From JACCVL01 sp038232655 (GTDB lineage Bacteria; Actinomycetota; Actinomycetes; Propionibacteriales; Nocardioidaceae), in NCBI GenBank assembly GCA_038232655.1, contig JBBSNM010000008.1, positions 1 through 49,906 on the forward strand: 49,906 bases of DNA. Direction: 5' to 3'. Position 1 is the stretch's first letter. Every line of letters begins with the position of its first letter. The notes under the pieces were generated by a model, which saw only the letters and a program-made list of their open reading frames with translations, searched no databases and was not told the origin of the DNA. The translations under genes and the position numbers were made by a program. Shown here in pieces: positions 25,469-35,869 of this stretch.

Positions 25469-25502
25469 CCCCCGCCGAGGTTCCGACGTACGTCGGCGGG
25501 GG
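25469..25502. terminator. Strong GC hairpin in the lipoprotein-clpB gap
   Basis: CCCCCGCCGA (25469-25478) and TCGGCGGGGG (25493-25502) form a perfect 10-bp stem. The loop side contains a competing 14-bp palindrome CCGACGTACGTCGG at 25483-25496. It probably ends the dnaK-hspR-lipoprotein transcript before clpB. Confidence 0.55.
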
Positions 25503-25507
25503 ACCGT

Positions 25508-25591
25508 GCGCCACGTTTACGTTGCGCACCGACCCTTTACGGGGCGTACGGGCCACGTAAAGGGTGTCTACGCCACGTTTACGTGGCGCGG
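25508..25591. repeat. Palindrome-rich repeat, third locus
   Basis: This has modules CCACGTTTACG, ACCCTTTACG, GCCACGTAAAGGGT and CCACGTTTACGTGGC in 84 bp, shared with the copies at 11583 and 13284. It lies just past the lipoprotein gene, beside the hairpin at 25469. The two elements plus the HAIR account for the 311-base gap 25302-25612; no gene is seen there. Confidence 0.8.
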
Positions 25592-25612
25592 CGTACGGCC
25601 GGGAGGCGCCGG

Positions 25613-26101
25613 TCAGGAGCGGCGGACAACCTGCACCTGGCAGGTCAGGTCCTCGCTGCCGGCAACAGGCAACGGCTGCAGGTCGAACCTGGCACTGTCG
25701 CCGGGCGGCAGCGCCGGCACCTTGGTGCGCAGCCCGGTGGCGGTAGCGCCCTCCCCACCGGCGACCAGCACCGTCACGACGAAGCTGGCCGGACGGCCCG
25801 AGACGTTCGTCACCCGACCCTCGGCCGCCCAACGCCCCTCGTCGACCTGGGCGCACTCGAAGCCGCTCAGCGCCTCAAGATCCAGGGTGCCGCGCGCGCC
25901 GCCCAGTGGCGTGGGCCCGTCGGACGAGTCCTCCTTGGCGTCGGCGGAGGGTGAGTCGGACGAGCCATCGTCGGCCGCGCCATCGGACCCGGGAACCAGA
26001 CCGCAGCCGGTGAGCAGCACCGCGGCGGCCGCGGCACCCCCGGCCAGACCCGGCCGCGCACGTACGCACGCAGCACGGAGGCGGGCGGCGACGGTCAGCA
26101 C
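25613..26101 (-). CDS. Putative lipoprotein following hspR
   Basis: The 162-residue protein starts with GTG and has a lipoprotein signal: Arg-rich N-terminus, GGAAAAAVLL hydrophobic core, and lipobox LTGC with C33. A low-complexity Asp/Ser region (about 38-62) follows, then a compact domain: LEALSGFECAQVDEGRWAAE, GRVTNVSGRPASFVVTV, and LPPGDSARFDLQPL. This looks like a FxLYD/DUF-type beta sandwich for extracytoplasmic use. I do not recognise a named family. It is 36 nt downstream of hspR and probably the last gene of the heat-shock operon. Confidence 0.7.
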   Translation of the reverse strand: MLTVAARLRAACVRARPGLAGGAAAAAVLLTGCGLVPGSDGAADDGSSDSPSADAKEDSSDGPTPLGGARGTLDLEALSGFECAQVDEGRWAAEGRVTNVSGRPASFVVTVLVAGGEGATATGLRTKVPALPPGDSARFDLQPLPVAGSEDLTCQVQVVRRS

Positions 26102-26137
26102 GCCACCGATCTCAGCACGCCGCGCGCGCCTGGGCGG

Positions 26138-26560
26138 TCAGCCGCGCCGCCAGACCACGACCTGGCTGGTCTGCGCGGTCACCGGTACCGGCAGGTTGGG
26201 CGTCTCGGCCAGCGCCTGGTGGGCAGCGACCAGCTCAGACTCGAGCATCGCGACCCGCTCGTGCAGCGTCTGCACCTGCTGCTCCAGCTCGAGCACCCGG
26301 CGGACACCTTCGAGACCGAGGCCCTCGGCGGTGAGGTGCGCGACGACCCGCAGCGCGTCGAGGTCGCGCAACGAGTAGCGGCGCCCACCCCCACCGGTGC
26401 GGCCAGGAGTGACGAGCCCGAGCCGGTCGTAGGTTCGTAGCGTCTGCGGGTGCAGGCCGGTCAGCTCGGCGGCAACGCTGATGACGAAGACGGGGACGTC
26501 CGGTGCCGGCCCGCGCGGCGGCGGGCCGAGCGGGATCGCCCCACCGGGCAGGTCGGTCAT
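26138..26560 (-). CDS. hspR: HspR, MerR-family heat-shock repressor
   Basis: The 140-residue protein has an N-terminal linker (residues 1-24, GGAIPLGPPPRGPA), then the MerR-type helix-turn-helix: VFVISVAAELTGLHPQTLR near 24-42, followed by TYDRLGLVTPGRTGGGGRRY. A dimerization coiled coil (about 85-115, VLELEQQVQTLHERVAMLES) follows. HspR represses dnaK and clpB by binding HAIR sites, two of which lie in this window, and works with DnaK as corepressor in studied actinomycetes. Its start overlaps the dnaJ stop by 4 nt (26557-26560). Confidence 0.95.
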   Translation of the reverse strand: MTDLPGGAIPLGPPPRGPAPDVPVFVISVAAELTGLHPQTLRTYDRLGLVTPGRTGGGGRRYSLRDLDALRVVAHLTAEGLGLEGVRRVLELEQQVQTLHERVAMLESELVAAHQALAETPNLPVPVTAQTSQVVVWRRG

Positions 26561-27714
26561 GACCGCTCACCGGCCGCGAACAGCGCAGCCCTCGGGTCCG
26601 TGTCACCGCGCGCCACCCGCAGCGCCTGCACCGCTTTGCGGGCGGCACCGTTCAGCTTGGGCGGCACCTGCACCTCCACGGTGACCAGCAGGTCTCCCGG
26701 AGTGCCGTCTCGGCGCGGTGCGCCCTTGCCGCGCGCCCGGAACGTACGCCCGGACGGGGTCCCGGCGGGCACCTTGAGCGATACCGGCGGGCCCTTGAGC
26801 GTGGGCACCGAGATGGTGGCGCCGAGGGCCGCCTCGTCGAAGCTGATCGGCACGGTGATCGTGAGGTTGTCCCCGCGTCGGCCGAACAGCCGGTGCGGCG
26901 CAACGTGCACGGTGACGTAGAGGTCGCCCGCGTGCCCGCCACGCTCGCCGGAGGCGCCCTTGCCGCGCAGCCGAATGCGCTGGCCGTCGCGGACACCAGC
27001 CGGGATGCGGGCCTGCATCGTCGAGGACGACGACGCGCGGCCCGAGCCGTGGCAGGTCGGGCACGGGTCGTCGACGACCATCCCGCGCCCCCGGCACGAG
27101 GTGCACGGCTCGGTCATCGCGAACAGGCCGCCCGACGCGCTGGTCTGCATGCCGGTGCCCTCGCAGTTGGGGCACACCCGCGGCACCGTGCCGGCCCTGG
27201 CGCCGGTGCCGCGACAGTCCCGGCAGGCCGCGTCGCTGGTCGTACGCAACGGCAGCGTGACGCCGTCGAGTGCCTGCTCGAAGCTGATGCTCGCCTCGGT
27301 CTCCACGTCGGCACCCCGCCGCGGCGGGGAGGACGTGCGGGTGCGGGTGCCGGTCGGCGCACCGGTGAAGATCCCACCAAGCAGGTCGGAGATGTCGAAC
27401 CCACCGGCACCGCCGGGCATGCCGCCACCGGGCATGCCGCCACCGGGGAAGCGCACGCCACCCGGCCCGGTGGCGCCCGAGCCGAACAGCGCCCGCTGCT
27501 CGTCGTACTCCTTGCGGCGTTCGGGGGAGGACAGCACCGAGTACGCCTCGGAGATGGACTTGAACCGCTCCTCGGCGGCCTTGTCACCGTGCTTGGAGTC
27601 GGGGTGGTTGTCCCGCGCCAGCTTGCGGTAGGCCTTCTTGATGTCGGCCCGCGACGCATCCTTGGAGATGCCCAAGACCTGGTAGAAGTCCTTGCCGATC
27701 CAGTCGCTGCTCAT
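26557..27714 (-). CDS. dnaJ: DnaJ co-chaperone
   Basis: The 385-residue protein is a full-length type I Hsp40. A J domain (1-75, HPD at 37-39) is followed by a Gly/Phe-like region (about 80-115, GGGMPGGGMPGGAGGF), four CxxCxGxG zinc motifs (CRDCRGTG, CPNCEGTG, CTSCRGRG, CPTCHGSG, near 165-230), and a C-terminal substrate domain (KGPPVSLKVPAGTPSG). It stimulates DnaK ATPase and delivers substrate. The start ATG is 40 nt after grpE; hspR follows with a 4-nt overlap. Confidence 0.96.
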   Translation of the reverse strand: MSSDWIGKDFYQVLGISKDASRADIKKAYRKLARDNHPDSKHGDKAAEERFKSISEAYSVLSSPERRKEYDEQRALFGSGATGPGGVRFPGGGMPGGGMPGGAGGFDISDLLGGIFTGAPTGTRTRTSSPPRRGADVETEASISFEQALDGVTLPLRTTSDAACRDCRGTGARAGTVPRVCPNCEGTGMQTSASGGLFAMTEPCTSCRGRGMVVDDPCPTCHGSGRASSSSTMQARIPAGVRDGQRIRLRGKGASGERGGHAGDLYVTVHVAPHRLFGRRGDNLTITVPISFDEAALGATISVPTLKGPPVSLKVPAGTPSGRTFRARGKGAPRRDGTPGDLLVTVEVQVPPKLNGAARKAVQALRVARGDTDPRAALFAAGERS

Positions 27715-27754
27715 CGCTCACCTCCTCGCTCGCGTCGCGTCCTGCGGTGCCCGC

Positions 27755-28470
27755 TCAGTGCTCGCCGCTGGCCAAGTCGGCCGCCGACGGCTCCTCGACG
27801 TCGGTCGTGGTCGTGGCATCCGAGCCGGGCGATGGCTCGGGCTTCGCTGATGGCTCGGGGTCGGGCTCGGGCTCGGGGTCGGAGTCGGGCTCGGCCGCTG
27901 GCTCGGCCACGGGTGGCCGGTCGGCCACCGCGACCCGCGCCGGACGCAGCACCCGGTCGCCGACCCGGTAGCCCGGCTGCAGGATCTGCTGGGCCGTCGG
28001 ACCGTCGACCTGGTCACTGTGCTCGTGCATCAGCGCCTCGTGGATGCGCGGGTCGAACGCCTCACCGGGCTCGCCGAAGCTCTCCAGCCCAAGCCCGGTG
28101 AGGGTGCGCTCGAGGGACTCGGCGACCGCCTTGAAGCCGCCGGTCAGCTCGCCGTGCTGGCGGGCCCGGTCGACGTCGTCGAGCACGCCCAGCAGACCCG
28201 TGAGCACCGTCGCCCGGGCCGTGTCCCGCACGGCCTCGCGGTCGCGCTCGACCCGGCGCTTGTAGTTGACGTACTCGGCCTGCAGGCGCTGCAGGTCGAG
28301 GGTGCGCTCGTCGAGCTCGCGCTTGAGCTCGACGGTGACCCCCTCGTCGACCGCCGCCCCCTCGGTCGCTACCCCGGTGTCAACCTCGGTGCCGGTGACG
28401 CCGTCGACCAGCTGGTCGACTTCCTCCTCCTCGACCAAAGCATCGGGCTCGACGTCGTGGGGCTGCTCGC

Positions 28471-28474
<4 letters not shown>
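27755..28474 (-). CDS. grpE: GrpE nucleotide exchange factor
   Basis: The 239-residue protein exchanges ADP on DnaK. An acidic N-terminus (about 1-55) precedes a long helix (ERTLDLQRLQAEYVNYKRRVE, about 56-76). The GrpE body follows, with GLESFGEPGEAFDPRIHEAL and the ILQPGYRVGDRVLRPARVAV strand near the end. The acidic C-terminal tail (Asp/Glu/Pro repeats from 187) is longer than in many species. It starts with GTG at 28474, overlapping dnaK by 4 nt (GTGA). It is part of the dnaK operon under HspR. Confidence 0.95.
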
Positions 28475-30345
<1,871 letters not shown>

Positions 30346-30403
30346 GGGGTTTCCTCCTGCGTGCGTAGAGTGTGTGTGCGTCGCGACCGGCTCGCGGTGG
30401 AGC

Positions 30404-30424
30404 CTTGAGTCTGTACGGCTCAAC
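30404..30424. promoter_or_regulatory. HAIR operator upstream of dnaK
   Basis: CTTGAGT, 7 nt, then GCTCAAC: the left half matches the HAIR consensus CTTGAGT-N7-ACTCAAG perfectly and the right half at five of seven. It sits in the dnaK promoter zone. The rest of 30346-30667 shows no gene. Confidence 0.85.
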
Positions 30425-30667
30425 TCTAATGAGCCGAGTCTTGTTCCCTGCGATGGGGTCATCGGTCGACACCACCCCCGGACGCTGGCTGGCGGCATCG
30501 TCCCCGATGGCGGGTATGACCGGCGGGCGATGATCGGGCACGCGTTCCTCTGGGATCCGCTGTCCTGATCTGGGGGTTGCCGCTTGTCGCGGTCGCCGTC
30601 GCAGTCCAGGTAGGTCACCCGCCCGGCGCGGCCCCCGCGGCCGCTCACCGTCTGTGACCCTAGATGT

Positions 30668-31291
30668 ATGAGCATGCATCTTTCCCGCAGGCTCGGCGTG
30701 CTGGCGTGGCTGGTACAGCCCGCCTACATCGCCTTCGAGCTGGCGGTGGCGGCCCGGGCGCGGGGTCTCAGCCTGCGCAGCGACACGATCAGCGACCTGG
30801 GTGCCACCGTCTGCAGCACAGCGACCTGCTCGCCGTGGCACGCGGCATTGAACGCCTCGTTCGTGTTGACGGGTGTGCTGTTCGCCGCCGGTGCGCTGCT
30901 GTTGCGTCCGTCCCTGCCCAGGGGGCGAATTGTCGACCTGGCGGTGCTGCTGTGGGTGCTGGCGGGTGTCAGCTCGGTTGCCACCGGACTGATGCCGGTC
31001 AACGAGAACCCGGCGCTGCACTACGCCGTGGCCGCGCCGCTGTTTCTCGTGCAGCCGGTGTCGCTGCTCCTCGCGGGTTGGGCTCTATGGCCGCAGGCGC
31101 GGGCACTGGCGACGTTCACGCTGCTGACCGCGGCGGGGTGTGCGGTCGCCACAGTGCTGTTCGTAGCAGTGCCAGCGGCCGGACTCGACGGCCTGCTGGA
31201 ACGGCTGGCGCTGTGGCCGGTGAAGGTCGTCTTGGGCGTGTTGGCGATCAGCATGCTGACGGGCTGGCCTCGTGGTGATGCCCGTAACTAG
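30668..31291 (+). CDS. DUF998-family integral membrane protein
   Basis: The 207-residue protein has about six hydrophobic helices. The family hallmarks are SDTISDLGA near 38-46, the short loop with two Cys (VCSTATCSPWHAALN, near 48-62) and GLMPVNENPALHYAVA near 107-122. The DUF998 family has no firm biochemical role. The ATG at 30668 is followed by a second at 30674, which lies 7 nt after TAGATG and may be the real start. It is divergent from dnaK and convergent with the PLP gene 11 nt away. Confidence 0.8.
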   Translation: MSMHLSRRLGVLAWLVQPAYIAFELAVAARARGLSLRSDTISDLGATVCSTATCSPWHAALNASFVLTGVLFAAGALLLRPSLPRGRIVDLAVLLWVLAGVSSVATGLMPVNENPALHYAVAAPLFLVQPVSLLLAGWALWPQARALATFTLLTAAGCAVATVLFVAVPAAGLDGLLERLALWPVKVVLGVLAISMLTGWPRGDARN

Positions 31292-31302
31292 CAGACTGGG
31301 CA

Positions 31303-32364
31303 CTAGCCGGTGACATGCCCCGCTAGCGCTTCGGCGGCACGATCGGCATCATCGGCGCTGTTGTAGACGTGGAAGGCCAGCCGCAACCTCCCTGCCCGCA
31401 CACTGGCCGCCACCCCGGCCCGCAGCAACTGCCCGCCGACATCCCCGCTGGTGGCCACGCTGACGATGGCCGAGTCACCGGCCGGCAGGTCGACCGCTGC
31501 CCGGAACCGGTTGGCGAGACCGACCGCATGCTCGTGCAGGGCGCCGACGCCGACCTCCGCCAGCACCTCCAGCGACGGCGCCTGTCCCACCCAACTCAGC
31601 CAAGCCGGCGACACGTCGAAACGCCGGGCATCGCCTGCCAGCCGCAGCGGTCCGCCGTAGATGCTCGACCAACGGTCCTCCCCGGCATACCAGCCGGCCG
31701 CGTGCGGCAGCAGGCCGTCGACGAGGTCGGGCTGCACGGTGAAGAAGCAGGTGCCCCGCGGTGCGAGCAACCACTTGTAGCCACCACCCACGGTGAAGGC
31801 GAAGCGGCCCGCGTCCACCGGCAGCCAGCCGGTGGCCTGGGTGGTGTCCAGTAACACGCGCGCGTCGTTCGCGGTGGCGGCGTCGCACAGCGCGTCCAGG
31901 TCGGCCAGCCGGCCGTCGGCGGACTGCACCGCCGACACCGCAACCAGCGTCGTACGCCGGGTGATCTCGCCGGCGAGATGCTCCAGCGGTACCTCCCGGA
32001 CCCGGACCCCGCGGACGGTCTGGGCGAGGAACGGGAAGACCATGCTGGTGAACTCACCTGACGCGGTGAGCACCTCGGCTCCGGCCGGCAGACCGGCCGC
32101 AACCAGCCCGGCGAAGACGCTGACCTGGCTGCCGACGGCCACCGCCGACTGCTCGACACCCACCAGCGCGGCGTACGTCGCACGCGCATCGGTCAGCGGC
32201 TCGTCGTAGGTACGCGCGTCCGCCCGCCCGGCGCACCAAAGGTCTTGGGCCGCCCGCAACGCCTCGATGCTGCGCCGCGGCGGCAGTCCCAGCGAGGCGG
32301 TGTCGAGGTAGGCGACCTCGGGTGCAAACTCGACACGCGCAGCAGCGATCGACTCAGTCATCAC
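31303..32364 (-). CDS. Class V PLP-dependent enzyme (EgtE / cysteine-desulfurase-like fold)
   Basis: The roughly 353-residue protein has an N-terminal substrate segment VAYLDTASLGLPPRRS, the aspartate pairing with the PLP nitrogen in VLLDTTQATGWLPV (near 171-184), and Schiff-base lysine K197 in GGGYKWLLAPRGTCFF. The closing YGGPLRLAGDARRFDVSPAWL segment resembles actinomycete class V enzymes related to EgtE, the C-S lyase of ergothioneine synthesis. I cannot separate lyase from aminotransferase by sequence alone. It is the last gene of the run HAL-like, OCD-like, transporter. The GTG start is chosen for its 7-nt distance from TAACGT; ATG 32361 is next to it. Confidence 0.8.
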   Translation of the reverse strand: MMTESIAAARVEFAPEVAYLDTASLGLPPRRSIEALRAAQDLWCAGRADARTYDEPLTDARATYAALVGVEQSAVAVGSQVSVFAGLVAAGLPAGAEVLTASGEFTSMVFPFLAQTVRGVRVREVPLEHLAGEITRRTTLVAVSAVQSADGRLADLDALCDAATANDARVLLDTTQATGWLPVDAGRFAFTVGGGYKWLLAPRGTCFFTVQPDLVDGLLPHAAGWYAGEDRWSSIYGGPLRLAGDARRFDVSPAWLSWVGQAPSLEVLAEVGVGALHEHAVGLANRFRAAVDLPAGDSAIVSVATSGDVGGQLLRAGVAASVRAGRLRLAFHVYNSADDADRAAEALAGHVTG

Positions 32365-32394
32365 GAGGAAGACGTTAGCTGCACACAATACGGC

Positions 32395-33885
32395 TCAGAG
32401 ACTGGCGAGCACGCCGTCGACGGCCTCGATGTCAACGCTGAGCGACCTGTCGTCGTCGAGCATCGGCGACACCTCCCGCACCGCCTCATGCAACGTTGCC
32501 ACTCCCGCGCCCAGCGGCACCGGCTCGGTGAGCAGGTCGATCCCCTGGACGGCGGAAAGCGCCTCGATCGCCAGCACCCTGCGATGCCAGCACAGCACGT
32601 TCCGCAGCCGCTCGGCGCTCAGCGCGGCGTTTGTCGCATCGTCTTCGACCCCCGCCGCGCCCATGCGCGGGTCCAGCGACATCGGGGCGGCCGCATGCCG
32701 CAGACGCACCACGACAGCCTGTGCGACCTTGAGCAGCGGAGCCATCCCGGATGCGTGCGCTGAATACCGGGACAGGTTGAGCGGCAGCCCGCTGAGGGTC
32801 GGGTCGAGCAACCGCTCCAGCCGTGCCACCGAGCAGCCGGCGCTCTGTGCGACCGCCAGCGCCGCGGTATCCAGGCACACCGCCAGATACGGCGTATGAA
32901 AGTTGCCGGTCGGCACCACAGAGCCGTCCAGCACGACCGGGTTGTCACCGGAGCCGTTGAGCTCATCGACCGTCACCTGACGCAACGTGTCGGTGGCAGC
33001 GACCAGGCTTCCCAGCACCGACGCAGCAGCGCGGATCGACACCGGGTCCTGCAGCCGGCGTGCCGTGCCGGCTGCTAGCAACCCCGACCCCTCCAGGGCG
33101 CCGCGCAGCAACCCCGCAGCCTCGACCTGGCCGGGCTGCGGGCGCAGTGCCAGCACTCGGTCGTCCAGCACCCCGATCGCCGCCCGCCACGCCTCGAAAG
33201 TCGCGGCGATCACCGCCGCGCCCGCCCGCTGGGCAACCACCAGCTCGTGCACCGCCAGCGCAGCCACCCCAGCAGCCAGCGGGCTGCCGGTGCACAACGC
33301 CAGCCCCTCCTTGGGTTCGAGCAGCAGCGGTTGCAGACCGGCAGACTGCAGCGCGTCGGCTCCGTCGAGGACCCGGCCGTCCACCTCGGCACCCCCTTCC
33401 CCCACCAGCACCAGCGCGACGTGAGCCATCTGCACCAGGTCCGACGACCCGAGCGATCCGGTCGACGGCACGACAGGGTGCACCCGATGCGTCAGCAGAG
33501 CCAGCACCGCTTCGGCCACCTCTGGCCGGACGCCGCTGCCCCCGCGGGCAAACCCAGCCAGCCGCGCGAGCATCGCCGCCCGTACCACCGCAGTCGGCAA
33601 CGGGTCACCGGTTGCGCAGGCCCGCCCCCGTACGGTGCGCAGGCTCATCGTGCGCAGCTCGGCTGCGTCTAGAGGCAGGTGCGACCGGGCACCGAGCCCA
33701 GTGGTCACCCCGTAGATGGGCAACTGCTGGCGGACCGCGGCGTCTATCACCTCGCGCTCCACCGTCAGGCGCTCGGTCACCGCCGCGGACAGCCCGACGG
33801 ATGCGCCGGCGACGGCAACAGCATGGACGTCGTCTGCGGTCAGCGGCCGTTCGCCGACGACGACGGCATCGGGTCGATCAGTCAC
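32395..33885 (-). CDS. Histidine/aromatic ammonia-lyase homolog lacking the canonical MIO motif
   Basis: The 496-residue protein aligns along its whole length with the HAL/PAL family: IYGVTTGLGARSH near 57-69 (Tyr58 of the YGVxTGxG motif), KEGLALCTGSP near 192-202, RLQDPVSIR ending at R285, DNPVV near 314, GNFHTPYLA at 327-335, and a Glu near 414. The MIO site normally reads GASGDL; here it is S144-L-G-S-S148-D149-L, so Gly is missing and Ala replaced. The Asn of LNGT is Thr199, and the Tyr before S-I-R is Val282. This suggests an elimination without the MIO electrophile, as described for ergothionase-like enzymes. The start is GTG 33885, 7 nt after the OCD-like stop. Confidence 0.82.
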   Translation of the reverse strand: MTDRPDAVVVGERPLTADDVHAVAVAGASVGLSAAVTERLTVEREVIDAAVRQQLPIYGVTTGLGARSHLPLDAAELRTMSLRTVRGRACATGDPLPTAVVRAAMLARLAGFARGGSGVRPEVAEAVLALLTHRVHPVVPSTGSLGSSDLVQMAHVALVLVGEGGAEVDGRVLDGADALQSAGLQPLLLEPKEGLALCTGSPLAAGVAALAVHELVVAQRAGAAVIAATFEAWRAAIGVLDDRVLALRPQPGQVEAAGLLRGALEGSGLLAAGTARRLQDPVSIRAAASVLGSLVAATDTLRQVTVDELNGSGDNPVVLDGSVVPTGNFHTPYLAVCLDTAALAVAQSAGCSVARLERLLDPTLSGLPLNLSRYSAHASGMAPLLKVAQAVVVRLRHAAAPMSLDPRMGAAGVEDDATNAALSAERLRNVLCWHRRVLAIEALSAVQGIDLLTEPVPLGAGVATLHEAVREVSPMLDDDRSLSVDIEAVDGVLASL

Positions 33886-33892
33886 TGGCAGC

Positions 33893-34906
33893 TCACGCGT
33901 AGCGCAGCTGGGTGCCCACCGCGCTCGCCTCAGCCTTTGCCAGCAGCGCAGCGCCCAGCGCGATGTCGGACAGCGACAAGCCGCGGTGCCAGAAGACAAT
34001 GGTCTCGTCGGCACTCTCGCGCCCGGGCCGCTGACCGGCGACCACCTGTCCCAGCTCGGCGTGCAGCGTCTGCTCGGTGAGCCGACCGCTGTCGACGTGC
34101 GGGCGCAACGCGCCTAGCTTGCCGGCCCGGCACTGCCCCCAGTCGTCGACGACCACCTTGTCAGCGAGATCGGTCAGCGACAGCTCCACGGCACTCATCG
34201 TCCCGTATGGCACCACCAGCGCACCAGGCCGCACCCACTCGGTCCGCAGCATCGGGGCAGGCGCCTCGAGCCGGGACGCCTCGACGACGATGTCGGCACC
34301 GCGGACACAGCTCTCCCAGTCGTCGGTGACGACGACCGAGACGTCGAGGTCGTCGTCCAGTCGCTCGGCGAACGCCAGCCGGCTCTCCGGCCGCCGCGAG
34401 TGCACCCGGACCTCGTCGAGGTCCAGCACGTGCGCCAGGAGCCGCACGTTCCAGTACGCGGTGCCGCGGGATCCGATGTGCCCGAGCACCCGGGCAGCCG
34501 GCGGAGCGAGGTGCCGAGCGCCCAGCGCGGTGATCGCCCCGGTGCGCATCTCGGTGATCGACGTGGCGTCGATGATGGCGCGCGGCATCCCGGTCCGCGG
34601 GTCGAACAGGTTGAGCAGCGCCATCTCCGACGGCAGGCCGCGCAGATAGTTGTCGACGTAGTCGCCGACGATCTTCACCCCGGCCAGGCCCAACGGCGCG
34701 ACGTAGCCGCGAAGCACGTTGAAGTGCCCCCGAAATCGCGGGTCGGGCTCCAAGTGCACCCGCGGCTCGACGACGGTGTCGCCGTGGGCTTGGGCGACCA
34801 GAGCAGCCTCGACCGCGGCCAGGATCTCGTCGTCGGTGAGGGCCAGCCGCTCGACGTCGCGGCCATCGAGCCAGGTCAGGTGCACTTGACCTGGCTCGTC
34901 AGCCAT
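33893..34906 (-). CDS. Ornithine cyclodeaminase / mu-crystallin family protein
   Basis: The 337-residue protein has the OCD/mu-crystallin fold: TDDEILAAVEAALVAQAHGD near 24-43, GVKIVGDYVDNYLRGLPS near 76-93, IDATSITEMRTGAITALGA near 111-129, and an NAD(P) Rossmann loop LGHIGSRGTAYWNVRLL near 140-156. GADIVVEASRLEAP and YGTMSAVELSLTDLADKVVVDDW follow. Relatives include ornithine cyclodeaminase, alanine and ketimine reductases, and EutC; the substrate here is unknown. It overlaps the transporter binding-protein gene by 8 nt (34899-34906) and is followed by the HAL-like gene after 7 nt, so it belongs to that operon. Confidence 0.85.
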   Translation of the reverse strand: MADEPGQVHLTWLDGRDVERLALTDDEILAAVEAALVAQAHGDTVVEPRVHLEPDPRFRGHFNVLRGYVAPLGLAGVKIVGDYVDNYLRGLPSEMALLNLFDPRTGMPRAIIDATSITEMRTGAITALGARHLAPPAARVLGHIGSRGTAYWNVRLLAHVLDLDEVRVHSRRPESRLAFAERLDDDLDVSVVVTDDWESCVRGADIVVEASRLEAPAPMLRTEWVRPGALVVPYGTMSAVELSLTDLADKVVVDDWGQCRAGKLGALRPHVDSGRLTEQTLHAELGQVVAGQRPGRESADETIVFWHRGLSLSDIALGAALLAKAEASAVGTQLRYA

Positions 34907-35828
34907 CCAGGCCCTTCTCCTTCAGGTAGTCAGCTGCCACGTTGACGGGGCTGTCCTTGTCGATCTCAAGCCGCTTGACCAGGCCGGCCAGCTCGTCGGT
35001 CGTCAGCTCGGCGGACACCGCGTTCAGCGTCTGCTCGATGTCGTCGTTCAGCGCGTCGCTGCGGATCAGCGGGACCACGTTCTGCGGAATCGCGATGTTC
35101 TTGGGGTCGTCGAGCACGACGAAGTTGTTGGCCTCGATAGCGCTCTGCGTGGTGAACAGCTGGGTGACGTCGACCTCGCCGGTCTTCAGCGCCTCGATGG
35201 ACAGCGGACCGGCCACGTCAAGGGTCTTGAAGTCGGCGAACTCCAGCCCGTACACGTCCTCGAGCCCGCGCAGGCCAGCCTGCCGCTCGCGGAACTCCGG
35301 CGAACCGCCGACCACGAGATCACTCGACACTGGCTTCAGGTCCTCGATGGACTTCAGGTCGTACTTCTTGGCGGTTTCCTGGGTGACTACCACCGCGTCC
35401 TCGTCAACGGCCTCGGCCATCTCCAGCGCGGTCAACTCCTTGGGCAGGGCGTCTTGCAGCTGGTCGTAGACCTTCTGCTCGTCGGTCTCGCTGGACGACT
35501 TCTTGTAGAACAGCAGCAGGTTGCCGGTGTACTCGGGCAACAGGTCGACCGACCCGTCCTCGATGGCCTTGATGTAGGCCTCACGGGCACCAATGTTCAA
35601 GTTGCGCTGCACCTCGACGTCCTTGGCCTCCAGCGCCTGCGCGTACATCTCACCGAGCAGCACGGCCTCGGGGAAGTTCGCCGAGCCGACGGTGACCGAG
35701 CCTCCCCCCTCACCGCCACCGCTGTCGCTTGCCAACGGGTCGTCACCACCGCCACAGGCGGTCAGGGTGAGAGTCGCGCAGGCCAGCATGGCCACGGTGC
35801 TGCGAACTGGTCGACTTATCAGTGACAT
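34899..35828 (-). CDS. Osmoprotectant-type ABC transporter substrate-binding lipoprotein
   Basis: The 309-residue protein has a lipoprotein signal (RPVRSTVAMLACATLTLTAC, lipobox LTAC with C25) and a Gly/Ser linker. A type II binding fold of the OpuBC/ProX(OsmoX) group follows: VGSANFPEAVLLGEMYAQAL near 47-66, NLNIGAREAYIKAIEDG near 75-91, and VDLLPEYTGNLLLFY near 93-107. VIAT-like strands and VPLIRSDALND close it. These proteins bind quaternary amines such as glycine betaine, choline or ergothioneine (EgtU); specificity is not readable here. ATG 35828 is chosen because AAGGAG stands 5 nt before it. It overlaps the OCD-like gene by 8 nt. Confidence 0.88.
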   Translation of the reverse strand: MSLISRPVRSTVAMLACATLTLTACGGGDDPLASDSGGGEGGGSVTVGSANFPEAVLLGEMYAQALEAKDVEVQRNLNIGAREAYIKAIEDGSVDLLPEYTGNLLLFYKKSSSETDEQKVYDQLQDALPKELTALEMAEAVDEDAVVVTQETAKKYDLKSIEDLKPVSSDLVVGGSPEFRERQAGLRGLEDVYGLEFADFKTLDVAGPLSIEALKTGEVDVTQLFTTQSAIEANNFVVLDDPKNIAIPQNVVPLIRSDALNDDIEQTLNAVSAELTTDELAGLVKRLEIDKDSPVNVAADYLKEKGLDG

Positions 35829-35869
35829 GGGGCTCCTTAGGATTGGGCTCTGGCGCAACAATAAGGCGG

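Noticed and set aside
30346..30675. N-terminal extension of DnaK to 734 residues
   Set aside because: It crosses the HAIR operator and promoter; the SD-led ATG at 30345 starts the normal MARAVGIDLG sequence.
34871..34894. Inverted repeat CCAGGTCA/TGACCTGG at the binding-protein/OCD-like junction
   Set aside because: It lies within the start of the OCD-like coding region, and coding constraint explains it as well; there is no evidence of a site.
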